Assembly (NCBI RefSeq): GCF_024346955.1 | Contig: NZ_AP024883.1 | Location: forward strand, 1,178,001 to 1,242,000 | Reading direction: 5' to 3' | Length of the DNA stretch: 64,000 nucleotides | Source: Vibrio mangrovi | GTDB lineage: Bacteria > Pseudomonadota > Gammaproteobacteria > Enterobacterales > Vibrionaceae | Part shown: positions 52,707 through 61,436 of the stretch, in pieces | Numbering within the stretch: position 1 is the first letter of the stretch | Layout of the letters: each line of letters begins with the position of its first letter | Program-made: the position numbers and the translations under genes | The notes under the pieces: model-generated | Seen by the model: only the letters and a program-made list of their open reading frames with translations | Told to the model about the DNA's origin: nothing | Databases searched by the model: none

Positions 52707-53549
52707 TCATTTTGACAGAAACAGCGTCTGGTTTTCTTTTCTGAGTCGGGCGTCTCTGGGCGTCATGTTGAACACTTGCTTGAACTTGGTCGAGAAGTAG
52801 TTGCTGTCCTGATAACCGACCTGAAACGCAATATCGGTAATCGGGCGATCAGTGTACAGGAGCTGGGAAAGTGCTTTGCTGGCACGAATATAATGAATGT
52901 ACTGGTTATAGTTCATTCCGGTCAGGTGCTTAATGCTCTTGGTTAACTGTCTGGGAGAGAGTTGCGCCATCTCAGCGACGGATTCCAGCTCCATCAATTC
53001 TGCATAATTGTTGTTGATATGCGCCAGCGCTGAAATAACCTTATCGTCACTGTTGAGCATATCGACCGGCTGAATTTTTCCGCGCCATAGTTCAATAATC
53101 AACTGCTGAAACAGGGATTGGGTGAGGATGCGGGATTCTTCGGAGTCGGTATGGGATTCTATATGCAGTCGCTCAACCAACTGGTGAATCCGCTCTGCCG
53201 CATTTTCGTTGATAAACCAGCCGTGATTTTCATCAGCAGGTGACGGCATGTATTTGCTCAGGGTTGAGCTGAGTGACAGCCTGCTTTTATCGAAGAGAAC
53301 ATTACTCAGATAGAGCTTGTCGACGTTCTCAAACAAATGCCGGTCTTCTCTTTTCACAAAACAGACGTAATTTTTGCTGAGGTTCATCGGAATGTCATTC
53401 ATGACATGAATACCGTTACCACTGGAAACAATGATGATTTCTTCAAATGAATGTGCATGCTCCGGGAAAGGTTCCTGTGGAGAGCGCAGCTCCGTTGCCA
53501 CCGGGCTTTGGGAGTCGATAAAAAATTCATTGGAGTTGAGATAAATCAT
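52707..53549 (-). CDS. AraC-family activator of the rhamnose genes, RhaS/RhaR-like
   Basis: This 280-residue regulator has an N-terminal cupin (PFPEHAHSFEEIIIVSSGNGIHVMND, residues about 20-90) that should bind L-rhamnose. The C-terminal AraC HTH pair reads LESVAEMAQLSPRQLTKSI and ITDIAFQVGYQDSNYFSTKF. Length and layout match RhaS/RhaR. The start at 53549 has GGAGAG upstream; the longer frame to 53636 lacks one. It is divergent from the permease gene and is the only rhamnose-type regulator here, unlike the RhaS-RhaR pair of E. coli. Confidence 0.85.
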   Translation of the reverse strand: MIYLNSNEFFIDSQSPVATELRSPQEPFPEHAHSFEEIIIVSSGNGIHVMNDIPMNLSKNYVCFVKREDRHLFENVDKLYLSNVLFDKSRLSLSSTLSKYMPSPADENHGWFINENAAERIHQLVERLHIESHTDSEESRILTQSLFQQLIIELWRGKIQPVDMLNSDDKVISALAHINNNYAELMELESVAEMAQLSPRQLTKSIKHLTGMNYNQYIHYIRASKALSQLLYTDRPITDIAFQVGYQDSNYFSTKFKQVFNMTPRDARLRKENQTLFLSK

Positions 53550-53942
53550 GATGTCTCTCCGGTTCAGCATCCCACATGATAAACGCAATACCTCGTTTTT
53601 TCTCTGCTGTAGCCCACAGATTCTACACCGAATCACCCAATCGAAAAAGTGTGAAGACGATGCAGCCCACCTTCATAAAGTGACGCTGTTGTACAAAACG
53701 CGTGCTAATTTTCCAAGGTTTATTGTGCATTATGTTTTTATGCTTGAAAAGCATAGATCTTGAGTGCAGTGATTCGTGCTGTACATGTACTGATTGAATA
53801 AAATCGAAGCGCGCGGGAACAGTCGACTTCGTGAATAAAAACAAATAATTATACCCAAGTAACCTCAAGGTGCAGAGTTCAGATTGCCTCGTTGAAACTA
53901 CATCCTAAGGTCATTTGGGTATACCAATAACAAGGAGACATC
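53550..53942. promoter_or_regulatory. Divergent regulatory region between the AraC-type gene and the permease gene
   Basis: This region of about 390 bp should hold promoters for both genes. It includes ATGCTT/AAGCAT (53741-53755), the palindrome GTACATGTAC (53781-53790) and an intergenic palindromic repeat at 53850-53923. No gene is credible inside it. I could not fix a RhaS or CRP site by eye. Confidence 0.5.
53850..53923. repeat. Intergenic palindromic repeat with TATACCC ends
   Basis: TATACCCAAGTAACCTCAAG at the left is matched by an inverse copy ending TTTGGGTATA at the right, with a few mismatches, in a 74-bp unit. It sits directly before the permease ribosome site (AAGGAG). Its ends resemble short interspersed repeats common between genes in Vibrio. 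Confidence 0.65.
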
Positions 53943-55661
53943 ATGTCTACTACGATTACCTCTACAACCGAAGAAACAAAGGTTCAACTGAACGAATATG
54001 AACAGGAGCGGGTGCCCAGACACCGATGGCTCGGGCCGCGGCATTTCCTTGGCACTTACTCTGGTGAACACGTTGCGGGAACGGAATTTGTTATCGGCGC
54101 TGCTTTTGTCGCCTGGGGTGCAACCACACAGGACATTCTGTTCGGATTGCTGCTGGGGAATTTCATGGCAGTGATGACCTGGGCACTGATTACGGCTCCG
54201 ATTGCGACGCAGTCACGTTTGACCGTTTATGAATATCTGAGAAGAATTGCCGGCCCCGGCTTTAACAAAGTGTATAACGTCGTTAATGCGGTGCTGTTCT
54301 GTGCGCTGGGCGGCTCGATGATTACCGTTTCTGCCTCGGCAGTGCGTATTTTATTTGATATTCCTGCCCAGACTCACTGGTATCCGGACAGCAGTGCCTT
54401 TGTGGCGGTTGCGCTGGCTGTTGGTGCGATTGTAGTTGCGATTGCTGTGCTGGGATTCAAGAAGTGTGCGCAGTTTGCGACAGTTTGCTCGCCATGGTTG
54501 CTGGTGATTTTTATTACCGGCGGTATGGTCTGCTTGCCGGTACTGAGTAATCTGGGCAATGGTGAAGCATTTGCCGGAATCAGCCAGTTTACCGAACTTG
54601 CGGATAAATATATCTGGACTGGTCAGACTCCGGATGGTTCACCGTCAATGACCTTCTGGCAGATTGCTGCTTTTGCCTGGGTTTGTAATCTGGCGATGCA
54701 TGGTTCTCTGGGTGATATGGCGATATTGCGTTTCGCCAAAAGTCCTAAATATGGTTACTTCTCTGCTTTCGGGATGTTCTTCGGTCACTATCTGGCCTGG
54801 ATTTGCGCCGGGATCATGGGAGCCGGAGCAATGCTGGTGATGAATACCAGTATGTCAAATCTGGATGCTGGCGGAATTGCTTACGCGGCATTGGGTGCTA
54901 CCGGTATTATTGCGGTGATTATTGCCGGATGGACGACATCAAATCCAACTATTTACCGGGCCGGTCTGGCCATTCAGAGTATCTTCCCGAATAAATCCCG
55001 CGCTTATATCACTACTATTATCGGAATTGTCACAGCGATTATTGCCTGCTTCCCGTTTGTATTTACCCGTTTGCTGGATTTTGTTGGTTATATGGGGCTG
55101 TTGCTGGCACCGGTCGGCGCGATTGTTGTTTCCGAGCACTGGATCTTTAAGAAAATCGGCCTGACACCGCTGTGGTCGAAATATCAGGGCAACAACCTGA
55201 ACATGGCAGCATTGTATACCTGGATCTGTGGGGTGGTTTTTGCGATTAGCTGTGAACAGCTGGGCATTCTGCACCTGTTCTTCTTATTTGTGCCGACTTA
55301 TCTGCTGTCGATCGCGCTCTACATCACCTTCGCCAGAATGATGGGAGCGGGCAAACAATATACAGCGGAAATTCAGGCCTATGAGGAAGAACTGAGTCAG
55401 GAAGCTGCCCGTCATGCGCAGGAAGCCAAGCTGGAAGAGAGTGTTGTCGAAGAGAAAGCTGATAAGGCCAGTCTGACAGAAAAAATTTCCGGAGCCGTTG
55501 CGCTGGCTTCACTGGCAGCAATTCTGATTGCAGCTTCAAAGGTATGGTTTGGTGGTGCTGAATATGCATTGGCATTCCAGACATTCAAAGATTTCGCCAT
55601 CTATCCGACCCTGATTTACTTTGTTTCCGCGACATTGTGGATCACTCAGCGGGATAAATAA
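53943..55661 (+). CDS. NCS1-type permease in the rhamnose locus
   Basis: This 572-residue membrane protein has about twelve helices. The start PRHRWLGPRHFLGTYSGEHVAGTEFVIGAAFV and later helices (GWTTSNPTIYRAGLAIQSI) match the cytosine/purine NCS1 symporter family. A charged cytoplasmic stretch (about 475-515) and one or two extra helices follow. It is divergent from the RhaS/RhaR-like gene and 13 bp upstream of rhaM, so it is likely to import L-rhamnose or a rhamnose-containing compound. NCS1 proteins are best known for nucleobases, so a sugar role is inference. Confidence 0.8.
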   Translation: MSTTITSTTEETKVQLNEYEQERVPRHRWLGPRHFLGTYSGEHVAGTEFVIGAAFVAWGATTQDILFGLLLGNFMAVMTWALITAPIATQSRLTVYEYLRRIAGPGFNKVYNVVNAVLFCALGGSMITVSASAVRILFDIPAQTHWYPDSSAFVAVALAVGAIVVAIAVLGFKKCAQFATVCSPWLLVIFITGGMVCLPVLSNLGNGEAFAGISQFTELADKYIWTGQTPDGSPSMTFWQIAAFAWVCNLAMHGSLGDMAILRFAKSPKYGYFSAFGMFFGHYLAWICAGIMGAGAMLVMNTSMSNLDAGGIAYAALGATGIIAVIIAGWTTSNPTIYRAGLAIQSIFPNKSRAYITTIIGIVTAIIACFPFVFTRLLDFVGYMGLLLAPVGAIVVSEHWIFKKIGLTPLWSKYQGNNLNMAALYTWICGVVFAISCEQLGILHLFFLFVPTYLLSIALYITFARMMGAGKQYTAEIQAYEEELSQEAARHAQEAKLEESVVEEKADKASLTEKISGAVALASLAAILIAASKVWFGGAEYALAFQTFKDFAIYPTLIYFVSATLWITQRDK

Positions 55662-55674
55662 GAGGAGGCATCCA

Positions 55675-55998
55675 TTGAGCCACATAATTCGCAAAGGTTT
55701 TGTCATGCAGTTGAATGAAGGTTGTAAGGCCGAATATCAGAAACGGCATGATGAAATATGGCCAGAGCTGGTCGATGTGCTGAAAACGCACGGCGGGCAG
55801 AATTACTCGATCTTTTATCATGAGCAGACGAACCAGTTATTTGGTTACGTTGAAATTCAGGATGAAGAACGTTGGCAGCAGGTTGCCCAGACGGAGGCCT
55901 GCCAGAAATGGTGGGCATATATGCAAGACATTATGGCAACCCATCCGGATAACTCACCACAGTCGCTGGAACTCGAATCGGTCTTTTATTTACCGTAA
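55675..55998 (+). CDS. rhaM: L-rhamnose mutarotase
   Basis: This protein of about 107 residues interconverts the anomers of L-rhamnose. It matches E. coli RhaM closely: IRKGFVMQLNEGCKAEYQ, HDEIWPELVDVLKTHG, NYSIFYHE and CQKWWAYMQDIM...NPDNSP-like ending. I chose the TTG at 55675 because AGGAGG lies 6 bases upstream and the protein then begins three residues before the usual IRK. A longer frame would overlap the permease gene. A strong terminator follows about 90 bp downstream. Confidence 0.93.
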   Translation: MSHIIRKGFVMQLNEGCKAEYQKRHDEIWPELVDVLKTHGGQNYSIFYHEQTNQLFGYVEIQDEERWQQVAQTEACQKWWAYMQDIMATHPDNSPQSLELESVFYLP

Positions 55999-56086
55999 AG
56001 AACAGTGGTTGTAACGACGGGTTATTGCAAAGAAAATAGCCGTACGCTGATATAAAAATATTCAACAGATGTATTTCTATGACCGG

Positions 56087-56114
56087 AGCCCTGCATTATG
56101 CAGGGCTTTGTTTA
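56087..56114 (+). terminator. Rho-independent terminator after rhaM
   Basis: AGCCCTGCA and TGCAGGGCT form a perfect 9-bp stem with a TTA loop, followed by TTGTTTA. It separates the permease-rhaM transcript from rhaB. The remaining 270 bp up to rhaB hold no gene and probably carry the rhaB promoter. Confidence 0.75.
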
Positions 56115-56381
56115 TTGGTGGTGTGTGAGCTTTTTAAGCTATTCCAGTCAGAAGACACAAGGTTGTATATATGGTGGCATCCGGCCGTTATATCCGGATA
56201 CAAATCAAGGTGCATATCTCAGCAGCGGCGATGGTTTTACTGCAATATAAAAAATTTGAGTTGTGGCAGGATTTTCTTGAAAAAAACGCGTCAATTCGTT
56301 TTTTCGCCGCAGATATTTGAAGTTATTTTCCAGAGGAAAAAGGTTTAATACTTCCAAAGAATAAGGGGTGTTAAGCACAAT

Positions 56382-57824
56382 ATGAAAGCTGTAATTGCAA
56401 TAGATCTTGGTGCGTCCAGCGGACGCGTTATGGTCGGTTATCTGGAAAGTGGCAAGATTCGCCTTGAAGAATTTCATCGCTTCCCGAATCAGCAGGTGAT
56501 GCACGGTAACGAATCCTGCTGGGATCTCTACGCTATTCTGGAAGAGATTAAAGTTGGGATTAACAAAGTTGTTGCGACTGGTGTGGAAGTCTGTTCTCTG
56601 GGCATTGATACCTGGGGTGTGGATTTCGTTCTGCTGGATCAGTATGGCAAGCATCTGGGTGAATTTGTCAGTTACCGTGATGCCCGGACTGAAGGTGTGC
56701 TCGAGACCTTGTTGCAGGACAACCAGATGAGCCGGGAAGATATTTACAATATTACCGGTATTCAGTTCCTGCCGTTTAATACGATTTATCAGCTCAAAGC
56801 AATTCGGGATCAACAGCCCGAATGGTACAACGAAATTGATACCCTGCTGTTTGTGCCGGACTATCTCAATTACAAATTATGTGGCGTGAAGCATTGTGAA
56901 TACACCAATGCATCGACCAGCCAGTTGCTGAACTGCCGGGAAAAAAACTGGAATCCACAGTTGGTTGAGGCTTGTGGCGCAAAAATGGACTGGCTTCTGC
57001 CTCCACAAATGCCGAACCGGATTATCGGTCAGTATCAGTTGGGTGACATTCACATTCCGGTCTGTTCTGTTGCCAGCCACGACACGGCTTCAGCGGTTGC
57101 TGCCACACCGATTGCCCATGATGAAATGGCTTATCTGAGTTCCGGAACCTGGTCGTTGATTGGTATTGAAAGCATGGAACCTTATACCGGTGAACTGGCT
57201 TACCACTACAACCTGACCAATGAAGGCGGTGTTGATGGCCGCTACCGGGTGCTGAAAAATATTATGGGGCTGTGGCTGATTCAGCGTATCAAGGCCGAGA
57301 ACCCTTCCTTGACGTTCCCGGACATTGCGATGCTGGCCCGTCAGGCCGAACCATTCAAATATATCGTTAATCCGAATGACAATGATTTCTTAAATCCGTC
57401 TTCGATGACGCAGGCAATTAAACAATGGTTTAAGAAACGGGATCTTCCTGCTCCGGAAAGCCTGTCTGAGGTTGTGCGTTGTATCTACGACAGCCTGACG
57501 CTTGCGTATGCTGATGCGCTTGAACAGATCGCCGAAGTCTCGGGGAAAAATATCCGGGAACTGCGGATTGTCGGTGGCGGCATTCAGGACCGCTTCTTAA
57601 ATCAATTATGTGCAGATGTTTGCGAAATTAAGGTTTCAACCGAACCGACAGAAGCTTCTGCGCTGGGTAATGTCGTCAATCAGTTGATTGCATCCGACAT
57701 CATTACTTCTCTGGGTGAAGCCAGACAAATTATCGATGCGTCTTCCGACGTCCATGACTACACACCAAACCACATTGACGGATTAGAACAGATCAAATCC
57801 CGTTATCAACAGATGACAAGATAG
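56382..57824 (+). CDS. rhaB: Rhamnulokinase
   Basis: This 480-residue sugar kinase phosphorylates L-rhamnulose to rhamnulose 1-phosphate. It belongs to the FGGY family: IDLGASSGRVMVG phosphate loop, LGIDTWGVDF, LSSGTWSLIGIE and the adenosine region LRIVGGGIQDRFLNQ. The length is close to E. coli RhaB. It starts a second rhamnose transcript after the rhaM terminator and is followed by rhaA after 10 bp. Confidence 0.97.
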   Translation: MKAVIAIDLGASSGRVMVGYLESGKIRLEEFHRFPNQQVMHGNESCWDLYAILEEIKVGINKVVATGVEVCSLGIDTWGVDFVLLDQYGKHLGEFVSYRDARTEGVLETLLQDNQMSREDIYNITGIQFLPFNTIYQLKAIRDQQPEWYNEIDTLLFVPDYLNYKLCGVKHCEYTNASTSQLLNCREKNWNPQLVEACGAKMDWLLPPQMPNRIIGQYQLGDIHIPVCSVASHDTASAVAATPIAHDEMAYLSSGTWSLIGIESMEPYTGELAYHYNLTNEGGVDGRYRVLKNIMGLWLIQRIKAENPSLTFPDIAMLARQAEPFKYIVNPNDNDFLNPSSMTQAIKQWFKKRDLPAPESLSEVVRCIYDSLTLAYADALEQIAEVSGKNIRELRIVGGGIQDRFLNQLCADVCEIKVSTEPTEASALGNVVNQLIASDIITSLGEARQIIDASSDVHDYTPNHIDGLEQIKSRYQQMTR

Positions 57825-57834
57825 GTAATTAAAA

Positions 57835-59094
57835 ATGAGTAAAGAACAGGTAATTTCAGCATATCAACAGGCGAAACAAGTCTTTGAAAAGTATGGTGTC
57901 GACACGGAAAAGGCACTGGAAACATTAAAGAGCGTTCCTATTTCTATCCATTGCTGGCAAGGCGATGATGTTAAAGGTTTTGAGTCTCCGGATGTGGCTT
58001 TGACCGGCGGTATTCAGACAACAGGAAACTATCCCGGTGCAGCAAGAACACCAACTGAACTGCGTGCCGATATGGAAAAAGCACTGTCTCTGATCCCAGG
58101 GAAGAAGCGCGTCAACCTGCACGCTATTTATCTGGATACTGATGAAAGTGTTGAACGCGATCAGATCAAACCTGAACACTTTGCCCGTTGGGTTGAGTGG
58201 GCGAAAGCACAAGATCTCGGACTGGACTTTAACCCGACATTTTTCTCTCATCCAAAATCAGATGACGGTCTGACACTGTCTCACCCGGATGAAGAAATCC
58301 GTGAATTCTGGATCAACCACCTGAAAGCCAGTCGTAAAGTGTCTGAATACTTTGGCCGTGAGTTGGGTTCTCCTTCTTTCATGAACATCTGGATTCCTGA
58401 TGGAATGAAAGATCAGCCGGTTGACCGTTTAGGGCCTCGTCAGCGTCTGGCTGATTCTCTGGACAAAGGTCTGGCTGAGAAAATCGATACTGCGTATCAC
58501 GTTGACGCAGTAGAAAGTAAGTTATTTGGTATCGGGGCTGAAGCCTATACCGTGGGTAGCAACGAATTCTATCTTGCTTATGCATCGACTCGTGGAACGG
58601 CACTGTGTCTTGATGCCGGGCATTTCCATCCGACAGAAGTGATCAGCGATAAGATCAGTGCCTGTTCTCTGTTTGTGAAAAACCTGCAATTGCACGTTAC
58701 CCGTCCGATTCGCTGGGACTCAGACCACGTTGTTGCATTCGATGATGAAACTCAGGCAATCATGCGTGAGATTGTCCGTAACGAATTGCTGGATCGCGTG
58801 GCGATTGGTCTGGATTTCTTCGATGCGTCAATCAACCGGATTGCAGCATGGGTAATTGGTACTCGTAATGCACAGAAAGCATTGCTGAAAGCGTTGCTGG
58901 AACCAACGGCTCAATTGAAAGCCGCAGAAGCTTCTTTTGACTACACCACTCGTCTTGGCCTGATGGAAGAAGCCCATTCACTGCCTTGGAGTGCTGTATG
59001 GGATTACTACTGCCAGCAAAATGATGTGGCTGTGGGCTTTGACTGGATTAAAGATGTGAAAGATTACGAAGCGACCATTCTGGAAGTTCGTTAA
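57835..59094 (+). CDS. rhaA: L-rhamnose isomerase
   Basis: This 419-residue metal-dependent isomerase converts L-rhamnose to L-rhamnulose. Recognisable features are SIHCWQGDDVKGFE, the GGIQTTGNYPGAARTP loop, LHAIYLD, the metal-binding region CLDAGHFHPTEVISDKISA and the late RIAAWVIGTRNAQKALL. Its length equals E. coli RhaA. The gene lies between rhaB and rhaD. A 150-bp gap with hairpin-forming sequence (CAGCCGTATGGCTG) follows, which may tune rhaD expression. Confidence 0.97.
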   Translation: MSKEQVISAYQQAKQVFEKYGVDTEKALETLKSVPISIHCWQGDDVKGFESPDVALTGGIQTTGNYPGAARTPTELRADMEKALSLIPGKKRVNLHAIYLDTDESVERDQIKPEHFARWVEWAKAQDLGLDFNPTFFSHPKSDDGLTLSHPDEEIREFWINHLKASRKVSEYFGRELGSPSFMNIWIPDGMKDQPVDRLGPRQRLADSLDKGLAEKIDTAYHVDAVESKLFGIGAEAYTVGSNEFYLAYASTRGTALCLDAGHFHPTEVISDKISACSLFVKNLQLHVTRPIRWDSDHVVAFDDETQAIMREIVRNELLDRVAIGLDFFDASINRIAAWVIGTRNAQKALLKALLEPTAQLKAAEASFDYTTRLGLMEEAHSLPWSAVWDYYCQQNDVAVGFDWIKDVKDYEATILEVR

Positions 59095-59244
59095 TCATCC
59101 CCGTTTCACAGACGGATCAGTGAGGCAGCCGTATGGCTGGCTTGCTGATTCGGTGAGTTAAGCTCCTGAGTGTAGCCACTGTTTAAGTAAAGAGCTTTGT
59201 GTTAAGCGCTTTCTGAGTGAAGAGATTAGAAAAGGTTTATTGAT

Positions 59245-60045
59245 ATGATTCAGTTAAATGATGCAGTAAAAGAAGAAATAGAAAAAGTCAGGGAAGTTTC
59301 CCAGTATTTGTGGCAAAGAGAATGGGCCGAGCGTAATGGCGGCAACATTTCTGTCGACTTGACCGATATTTTCGGTGAGGTCGGTGAAGTTTCAGCACCG
59401 GAAAAGAAACTTCCGCTACAACTGCCTGAAGAATGTGCGGGCCATATCTATTATGTGAAAGGTACAGGACAACGTATCCGTGAATTGAGAGATCCGGAAT
59501 ATGCGGGCTGTATTCTTCGTATTAATGGCAAGGCGAACGGCTACCAGATCCTCTGGGGTGGTAAAGCAAGCGAAGATTTCGCACCGACCTCCGAATTTAT
59601 CAGCCATGTGAAAATCCTGGTTGCAAAAGAAAAAGCCGGATCGGATCACCGCTCTGTCGTTCATACCCACCCGCTGGAATTAATCGCTCTTTCCCACCAC
59701 CCGGATGTTGCAAAAAGCAGTGAATTGTTTACCTACACATGCTGGAAGATGTTGCCGGAAGTCCGTGCCTTCGTTCCACGTGGTATTGGTGTAATTCCGT
59801 ACTGCCTGCCTTCTTCAGAAGAACTGGCAGACGGTACAACCGCATCTTTGCTGGTGAATGATGTTGCTATCTGGGAAAAACATGGTGCGACAGCCTCCGG
59901 AGCCGATGCGTTACAGGCGTTCGACTACATTGATGTAGCCAACAAAGGTGCCAAACTGTACCTCATGTGTACGTCTGCCGGTTACGAGCCCGAGGGTGTC
60001 TCTAAAGAAAATATGGATATTCTGAAACAAGAATTTAATTTATAG
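59245..60045 (+). CDS. rhaD: Rhamnulose-1-phosphate aldolase
   Basis: This 266-residue class II aldolase splits rhamnulose 1-phosphate into dihydroxyacetone phosphate and L-lactaldehyde. Zinc ligands are seen in VVHTHPLELIAL (two His) and EKHGATASG (third His). ERNGGNIS at the start and the glycine-rich IYYVKGTGQRIREL loop are typical. It is followed by the lactaldehyde reductase gene after 13 bp, which completes the pathway. Confidence 0.96.
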   Translation: MIQLNDAVKEEIEKVREVSQYLWQREWAERNGGNISVDLTDIFGEVGEVSAPEKKLPLQLPEECAGHIYYVKGTGQRIRELRDPEYAGCILRINGKANGYQILWGGKASEDFAPTSEFISHVKILVAKEKAGSDHRSVVHTHPLELIALSHHPDVAKSSELFTYTCWKMLPEVRAFVPRGIGVIPYCLPSSEELADGTTASLLVNDVAIWEKHGATASGADALQAFDYIDVANKGAKLYLMCTSAGYEPEGVSKENMDILKQEFNL

Positions 60046-60058
60046 AGGTAACTAAATT

Positions 60059-61201
60059 ATGGGTGTATTCAAACTCGCTTTTCCCAAAATCAACTTATCG
60101 GGTGAGGGTGCTATTGGCGCGTTGATTGATCGTCTGAAGGAAGAACACGGTAATGACAGCGGATTGCTGATCTGCGATCCGGCTCTGGTTGAGCTGGGCC
60201 TTGCAGCTCAGTTAATCGAGAGTGATCTGAACCTGACACTGTTCAAAGACGTTCGTCCGAATCCGGACACCAACACGGTCAATAATGCTTACGATCAGTA
60301 TGTCAGCTCCGGCGCTAGTTATATTATCGGTTTCGGTGGCGGCAGCTCGATCGATACGGCCAAAGCTATCAGAATTCTGTCTGCCAATGATGGCCCGATT
60401 GCCGCTTATAACGGTGTTGAAAAGGTAAAAGTGATTGGTGCACCTCTTTATGCAATCAACACAACTGCCGGTACAGCCGCAGAAGTAACCAGTAATGCGG
60501 TGATTACCGATACGGCTACACATGTGAAACATGTCATTATTTCAGACAAAATCATCCCGGATATTTCTGTGAATGATCCGAGCGTCATGCTGGGTATTCC
60601 GAAATCCGTGACTGCGGCAACCGGGATTGATGCGTTGACGCATGCGCTGGAATCGTATGTTTCAGTCGGAGCACATCAATTGACGGATTATGTTTCGCTG
60701 GAGTCGATCCGCATGATTGCTGAAAACCTGCCAAAAGCTGTTGATGACGGTTCTGACATCAAAGCGCGTGAAATGATGGCTTATGGTCAGTTTGTCGCTG
60801 GTTTATCGTTTAACAGTGCTGGTCTGGGAATGGTGCATGCGATGGCTCACCCGGCTGGTGCACATAAAGATTTACCACACGGTGTGTGTAATGCGATTCT
60901 GTTACCGATTGTTTCTGAGTTTAACCGTCCTTACAGAACGGAAAAATTTGCCAAAGTAGCTGAAGCTCTGGGTGTTGATACTTCAGGTATGAGTATTGAA
61001 GAAGCGAGTTTTGCCGCGATTGATGCATTAAATGCGTTGAATCGCCGGGTTGGCATTCCTGCCGGTTTTGGCGAGCTGGGTGTAACTGAAGCCGATACAC
61101 AGAGCTGGATCGAAGATGCGCTAGCGGACCCATGTGCCGGAGGCAATCCTCATCCAATGACTCACGAAGATGTTGCTGCACTGTATCGCCGTGCTTTGTA
61201 A
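60059..61201 (+). CDS. fucO: Lactaldehyde reductase (1,2-propanediol oxidoreductase)
   Basis: This 380-residue iron-dependent alcohol dehydrogenase reduces L-lactaldehyde to 1,2-propanediol. It shows the nucleotide loop GFGGGSSIDTAKA, TTAGTAAEVTSNAVI, and metal ligands Asp and His in TGIDALTHALE with two more His in HAMAHPAGAHKDLPHG. It is the last rhamnose gene and is followed by a terminator. The product is disposed of or reoxidised depending on oxygen. Confidence 0.95.
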   Translation: MGVFKLAFPKINLSGEGAIGALIDRLKEEHGNDSGLLICDPALVELGLAAQLIESDLNLTLFKDVRPNPDTNTVNNAYDQYVSSGASYIIGFGGGSSIDTAKAIRILSANDGPIAAYNGVEKVKVIGAPLYAINTTAGTAAEVTSNAVITDTATHVKHVIISDKIIPDISVNDPSVMLGIPKSVTAATGIDALTHALESYVSVGAHQLTDYVSLESIRMIAENLPKAVDDGSDIKAREMMAYGQFVAGLSFNSAGLGMVHAMAHPAGAHKDLPHGVCNAILLPIVSEFNRPYRTEKFAKVAEALGVDTSGMSIEEASFAAIDALNALNRRVGIPAGFGELGVTEADTQSWIEDALADPCAGGNPHPMTHEDVAALYRRAL

Positions 61202-61251
61202 GTCTTAACTTAGCTTTATAGATTTCGACACAAAAATTTAAACACTGCCTG

Positions 61252-61294
61252 CATCCCAATCTCGTATCCGTCCGGATATAAGGTTGGGATGTAT
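61252..61294 (+). terminator. Rho-independent terminator of the rhamnose operon
   Basis: CATCCCAATCT and AGGTTGGGATG pair in the outer stem and ATCC/GGAT in the inner stem, followed by TATTTCTTTT. It lies 50 bp after fucO. Confidence 0.75.
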
Positions 61295-61436
61295 TTCTTT
61301 TATCTCCTCTGAATATTTCCTTTATTTTCAAGTCAGTCACAGAAGTTTTTCACGAAAAAGGGTTGAATCACAGAGGTCGTGTTCCGATCGGGGGGAATCT
61401 TTTTGTGAACACGTTTAATTGATGAAGGACAAGAGA

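Noticed and set aside
56205..56813. Minus-strand open frame of 202 codons across the rhaB promoter and 5' end
   Set aside because: It lies antisense to conserved rhaB codons and has no family likeness or ribosome site.
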